From an uncultured Aeriscardovia sp. (GTDB taxonomy: Bacteria; Actinomycetota; Actinomycetes; Actinomycetales; Bifidobacteriaceae): a stretch of 64,000 bases of DNA. The translations under genes were made by a program, and so were the position numbers. The stretch covers positions 372,001 to 436,000 of the forward strand of contig CAIFER010000001.1 in the NCBI GenBank assembly GCA_903789525.1, given 5' to 3'. The notes under the pieces were generated by a model. It was not told where the DNA came from. It was given only the letters and a program-made list of their open reading frames with translations, and did not search any database. Shown piece after piece: positions 60,319-64,000 of this stretch; the stretch's first letter is position 1, and the number at the start of each line of letters is the position of its first letter.

Positions 60319-62505
60319 CTAGCGAATTTTCGTTGTTCTCTCGCCTCGCTTTTTCTTCTCACGAATTCGGACTGAAATCTTTATAGGGGTTCCAGTGAAC
60401 CCGAACTTGTGACGAAGCTGATTTTCGAGATAACGGCGATAATCAGCGTCCAAGAAGCCAGTCGCAAAGATCACGATCCTTGGAGGGCACGTATCTGCTT
60501 GCGTGACAAACAGAATGCGTGGCTGCTTGCCTCCTCGCAGCGGATGCGGATGAGCTTGCTGAATTTTTCCGAAGAACGTGTTGAGCTTACTCGTCGTAAT
60601 GCGCTTCTGCCATGATTCCAGCGCAGTATTCATCGCCTGCGGCAACCGATTCGTATGCCAGCCAGTTTTTGCAGAGAGACGAATATGCTCAGCCCATGGG
60701 ACACGCCTGAATTCGGTCTCTTCCAATCTGCGCAAACGTGCTCGAGACTGATCGTCCATCAAATCCCATTTGTTGAAGACGATGACAATAGCGCGACCAG
60801 CATCGACTGCCTGGCTCATAACGCGCAAATCTTGTTGCGAAATCGGCTGAGAGACATCGAAGAGGACGAGGCACACTTGTGACCGTTCAATGGCAGCCTG
60901 AGTGCGCAAGCTGGAGTAATAGTCTGCACCTTTTGCCTTAGCCAAGTGCCGCTGAATACCTGCTGTATCAACGACAACCCACTTCTGCGAACCGATCGTC
61001 ACAACCTGATCAACTGGATCGCGTGTTGTTCCCGCAATATCTGTCACGACGGCACGATTTGCGTGAGCAAGCTGATTGAGCAAACTCGATTTCCCAACAT
61101 TCGGCTTACCAATGAGAGCAACGCGTGGCAACGTTGGATCTTGGCGTAATCCAGAGGTGTGATGACACTTTTCCAACTCATCGACACACACATCGAGAAG
61201 ATCGCCGACACCGAGTCCATGCATCGCCGAAATCGGATGCGGCTCCCCCATACCAAGCTTCCAAAAGTCAGCTGCGTCAGCATCCTGTTCTGGGTTATCG
61301 ATCTTATTGACCGCCAACACAACAGGTTTACCGGCCTTGCGTAGTAGTCGAACAATCCGCGAATCAGTGTCTGTTAGCCCAGTGCGCGAATCGACAACAA
61401 ACAGCACGACATCCGAAAGATGGACGGCAACTTGTGCTTGATCAGCGACTGCAGAATCCATCCCTTCAACACCGACTTCCCAGCCGCCAGTATCGACGAC
61501 TTGGAAGTTATGGCCAGTCCAATTGGCATCGTACGTGACTCGATCACGCGTGACACCTGGCTTATCTTGGACGATTGCCGCTCGACGACCGAGAATGCGG
61601 TTGACAAGTGTAGATTTTCCCACGTTTGGACGTCCGACAACAGCGAGGACACCTACGGATTGCTCTTCTGGCTGCTGTTCAGACGAGGTTGCACTCTCTT
61701 GGCTCAGAAGATCCTGATCCTCGGACGTCAGCTCATAGTCCTCAAGCTCTGCATTGCTCAAATTTGCTTCAGGATGGATGCGAGCGAACTCCTCATCCGG
61801 CAGTTCCATCCCCGCATCTTCGAAGGCAGCATCGAGGATATCCTTGAAAGCCGTCAACGTCTCTTCGAGATTCATGTGCGAGTTGTCAATCGTCGTGACA
61901 CCTTGTGCAGCAGTGGTGAACGACGTCGTCTTTGAATCCGCGCGATCACGGGCAGCAACATCATCCGAACCAACGGCAGATACCGTCTTTCGCTGTAAAT
62001 TCCGGCGCTTCTGTCGGACTTCTGCACTTGCCGTCAGCAGGACGCGTACTTGCGCTCGTGGGGCAACAACAGTTGTGATATCTCGTCCTTCGGCGATAAT
62101 GCCTCGACCGTGTGAGAACGAATCTTCGTCCTTCTGGCGTTCAATCTCACGGCGTTGCGCTTCGATGAGGACAGAACGAACTGACGGGATCGATGAGACG
62201 ACGGATACGTGTGAGGAAACGTCGTGTGAGCGAATCTCTTCAGTAATGTCAATGCCATCGGCGCTGACATGTGGATGCTCAGGATCGACAGAAATGGAAA
62301 AGTGGTTGCCCATGAAGAGGTCGTGGACGGCATGCGCAACGGCTGGGGCATCGGACAGATCAACGTGCGTATGCAAGCACCACCACGTTGCTGCACGGTA
62401 CATCGCACCCGTATCCAGATAAGCGAGCGAATATTCTGACGCGAGACGAGTTGAAACCGTCGATTTACCTACACCTGCTGGGCCATCAATTGCAACGGTA
62501 ATCAC
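60319..62505 (-). CDS. cmk-der: Bifunctional cytidylate kinase / ribosome-assembly GTPase Der
   Basis: A 728-residue fusion. Residues 1-225 are cytidylate kinase (phosphorylates CMP and dCMP): VAIDGPAGVGKSTVSTRLA, DTGAMYRAATWW, EGRDITTVVAPRAQ. After an acidic linker (about 235-285), residues from 288 on are Der (EngA), a double GTPase for 50S assembly: first G1 GRPNVGKSTL and NKID, second G1 GKPNVGKSSL and NKWD, then the KH-like domain with KIQQAHPHPLRGGK. The fusion is typical of bifidobacteria and some other Actinobacteria. Its start overlaps the rluB stop (ATGA), so the two are coupled. Confidence 0.96.
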   Translation of the reverse strand: MITVAIDGPAGVGKSTVSTRLASEYSLAYLDTGAMYRAATWWCLHTHVDLSDAPAVAHAVHDLFMGNHFSISVDPEHPHVSADGIDITEEIRSHDVSSHVSVVSSIPSVRSVLIEAQRREIERQKDEDSFSHGRGIIAEGRDITTVVAPRAQVRVLLTASAEVRQKRRNLQRKTVSAVGSDDVAARDRADSKTTSFTTAAQGVTTIDNSHMNLEETLTAFKDILDAAFEDAGMELPDEEFARIHPEANLSNAELEDYELTSEDQDLLSQESATSSEQQPEEQSVGVLAVVGRPNVGKSTLVNRILGRRAAIVQDKPGVTRDRVTYDANWTGHNFQVVDTGGWEVGVEGMDSAVADQAQVAVHLSDVVLFVVDSRTGLTDTDSRIVRLLRKAGKPVVLAVNKIDNPEQDADAADFWKLGMGEPHPISAMHGLGVGDLLDVCVDELEKCHHTSGLRQDPTLPRVALIGKPNVGKSSLLNQLAHANRAVVTDIAGTTRDPVDQVVTIGSQKWVVVDTAGIQRHLAKAKGADYYSSLRTQAAIERSQVCLVLFDVSQPISQQDLRVMSQAVDAGRAIVIVFNKWDLMDDQSRARLRRLEETEFRRVPWAEHIRLSAKTGWHTNRLPQAMNTALESWQKRITTSKLNTFFGKIQQAHPHPLRGGKQPRILFVTQADTCPPRIVIFATGFLDADYRRYLENQLRHKFGFTGTPIKISVRIREKKKRGERTTKIR

Positions 62506-63446
62506 AGTCCAACCTCCTCTTCCAGTTGCTTCACTTCAGAGAGCTTCAAGACCCGGTACGAACCTGGGTGAATGCCTTCGACGCTAATAGGTCCTATCTT
62601 TGTGCGGATCAGCCGATAAACCGGGTAACCGACGGCGTCAAACATGCGACGCACGATGCGATTTTTCCCCGAATGCAAAACGACTTTCACCGTTGCATGT
62701 TCACGATTGCCACCGAGAATGACAGCGTGGTCGAAATGGATCCACCCGTCTTTGAGATGTACTCCCTCACTGACCATGCGTCTGACAGTGCTCGTGGAGA
62801 TATCCCCACTAACAGAGGCAACGTACGTTTTCTCGATCTCATAGCGAGGATGCATGACGTGCTCAGCAAGCTCACCATCATCGGTCATGAGAATGAGTCC
62901 TTCAGAATCGTAATCAAGACGACCCATGTGGAAAATACGACGGTAACCGTCACCAATAATGTCCCTGAGCGTCCAACGGCCTTGCGGATCATCCATGGTT
63001 GAGAGGACTTTCGTTGGCTTATTGACTGCAAGTGTCACGTGCCTGTCATTTATGTGGACACGTGATCCGTCCACCTTGATCGTCTGTTTTTGAGGAAAGA
63101 CGCGGTATCCCAGTTGAGTGACGAGTGCGTCGTCAACTTCAACACGGCCGTCTGTGATCATTTGTTCGCACTTGCGCCGTGAACCATATCCGGCTTGGGC
63201 AAGAACTTTCTGCAAACGCACGCCTTCAACAGCTTCAGATGGATTCGTTCCATGTGAACCTGGGTCTATGACATTCCTCACATGTTCAAAACGCGATTCT
63301 TTGCCTGGAATGTAATGGCGGTTCTGCTGTGAAGCCCCGTGAAAACCGTGCGCGTACCGATGATTGGCGTGATTGTGTTGATTATTTCGATTGTGCTGAT
63401 GCGATCCGCTGTGCTCGCGGAGTGCATGTGAATATGCGTGTGGCAT
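62502..63446 (-). CDS. rluB: 23S rRNA pseudouridine synthase, RluB/RsuA family
   Basis: Isomerises a uridine in 23S rRNA to pseudouridine. Residues from about 75 form a S4 RNA-binding domain (RLQKVLAQAGYGSRRKCEQM), and the catalytic domain has GRLDYDSEGLILMTDDGEL with the active-site Asp, then EKTYVASVSG and HSGKNRIVRRMFDAVGYPV. The first 70 residues are rich in His, Asn and Gly, a disordered head like those often seen in actinobacterial members. ATG 63446 has GGGAG 4-5 bases upstream; the frame is open to 63620 but the extra residues do not match the family. Overlaps cmk-der. Confidence 0.94.
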   Translation of the reverse strand: MPHAYSHALREHSGSHQHNRNNQHNHANHRYAHGFHGASQQNRHYIPGKESRFEHVRNVIDPGSHGTNPSEAVEGVRLQKVLAQAGYGSRRKCEQMITDGRVEVDDALVTQLGYRVFPQKQTIKVDGSRVHINDRHVTLAVNKPTKVLSTMDDPQGRWTLRDIIGDGYRRIFHMGRLDYDSEGLILMTDDGELAEHVMHPRYEIEKTYVASVSGDISTSTVRRMVSEGVHLKDGWIHFDHAVILGGNREHATVKVVLHSGKNRIVRRMFDAVGYPVYRLIRTKIGPISVEGIHPGSYRVLKLSEVKQLEEEVGL

Positions 63447-63640
63447 CGTTCTCCCAACGTGACCATTGCACACGCTTGACTGTGTGCTCCAAGAATGAAA
63501 ATGGATACATCTGGTCAAGCTTTGCTCATTATTGATGCGATTTTCTTGCGGTTTTTGAGCGTTCGCACAGCCCCTCTTGCTAAGCTGGAGGACTGTAAAG
63601 AACGACTTCAAAAGTCGCAATCAAATCAAAGGACAATTAT

Positions 63641-64000
63641 ATGTCACAATCATCTCCTTCAAAACAGTCCACGGCTGTTGCCTCTGGGCTGAAAGACAAG
63701 CTGGTGACGCGTTCTCTCGCTGAGCTAGCTGGAACGTTCTTTGCCGTTGCAATCGTGCTGTTCGGCGGAGCATGGGGTTCCGTGAGCGGTTCTTCGCTCG
63801 TCGTTCTCATCCTCGCCTCGCTCGTTGGCTATGGTGTTGCAGCAGCATTGTTTGGCCGTGTTTCCGGTGGGCACTTCAATCCTGCCGTGACGTTGGCTGC
63901 TGCTCTGAGCGGTCGTATCGGCTGGCTTGATGCTCTGTGCTATGTGATCGCACAGGTGATTGGTGGTATTATCGCCGCCGCCCTGCTTCTGCCGATTTTC
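63641..64000 (+). CDS. Aquaporin / MIP-family channel, 3' end beyond window
   Basis: The first 120 residues of a MIP-family membrane channel. The open frame reads MSQSSPSKQSTAVASGLKD, then membrane helices from LAELAGTFFAVAIVLFGGAWG, with the first NPA box in GGHFNPAVTLAAALSG. Only half of the protein is visible, so water versus glycerol specificity cannot be judged; bacterial Z- or glycerol-type channels are both possible. AAAGGA lies 8 bases before the ATG. The gene is cut by the window edge, not broken. Confidence 0.88.
   Translation, partial: MSQSSPSKQSTAVASGLKDKLVTRSLAELAGTFFAVAIVLFGGAWGSVSGSSLVVLILASLVGYGVAAALFGRVSGGHFNPAVTLAAALSGRIGWLDALCYVIAQVIGGIIAAALLLPIF

Overview
The window looks like a chromosomal segment from a member of the Bifidobacteriaceae, probably a moderate-GC relative (Scardovia/Alloscardovia-like, or a lower-GC Bifidobacterium). 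The strongest evidence is the tmRNA at 51768-52166, whose tag reads AKSNRTEFALAA, the tag I know from bifidobacteria. Supporting evidence is the fused cytidylate kinase/Der GTPase, RbpA, HelY, a PafB-PafC-type WYL protein, the pgsA-DUF881-sbp-DUF881-FHA-MerR cluster of Actinobacteria, a bile salt hydrolase of the Bifidobacterium type, and a FimA/FimB/SrtC-type pilus locus. I see no insertion sequence, prophage or CRISPR array. Genus and GC statements are by eye only.

Layout. 1-6.7 kb (+): nadE, a small SPOR-like protein, an RNase D/HRDC nuclease, trigger factor, clpP1-clpP2. 6.8-13.1 kb (-): two tandem acyl-CoA ligases, an Rv3235-like protein and GuaB3. 13.2-15.4 kb: a convergent lipoprotein and a M23-like exported protein, then tRNA-Asn and def. 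16.5-27.7 kb (+): rpsB-tsf-pyrH-frr-cdsA-lgt-rlmA-rpe-pgsA, then the DUF881/Sbp/DUF881/GarA/FtsR-like cluster. 27.7-29.2 kb: an AT-rich island with a nitrilase-family gene whose codon use differs from its neighbours. 29.2-37.2 kb (-): a HAD phosphatase, rbpA, helY, a small membrane protein, pafBC and galU. 37.4-43.5 kb (-): beta-mannosidase, LacI regulator and alpha-galactosidase, which together fit use of galactomannan-type oligosaccharides. 43.7 kb (+): bile salt hydrolase. 44.7-51.4 kb (-): pilus locus in the order shaft pilin, repeat-bearing minor/tip protein, class C sortase. 51.8-58.5 kb: tmRNA, a MFS transporter with a small partner, a 1375-residue fibro-slime surface protein, tRNA-Pro. 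58.8-64 kb: a HTH protein, a small hypothetical, cmk-der, rluB and the start of an aquaporin gene.

The most unusual points are in the surface-protein region. The shaft pilin gene is broken by a single extra base in a T3 run near 50546-50548, so the sorting signal is out of frame. The neighbouring minor pilin carries eight 27-residue DUF285-type repeats, including an 87-bp perfect DNA repeat. Together these suggest a pilus whose production and length may vary. Other points are a tRNA-Pro with an A at the wobble position (AGG anticodon), a CG-centred LacI-type operator upstream of the beta-mannosidase operon, a 16-bp perfect palindrome upstream of galU, and a structured leader in front of rpsB. 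I did not find a clearly new multi-gene defence or metabolic system.
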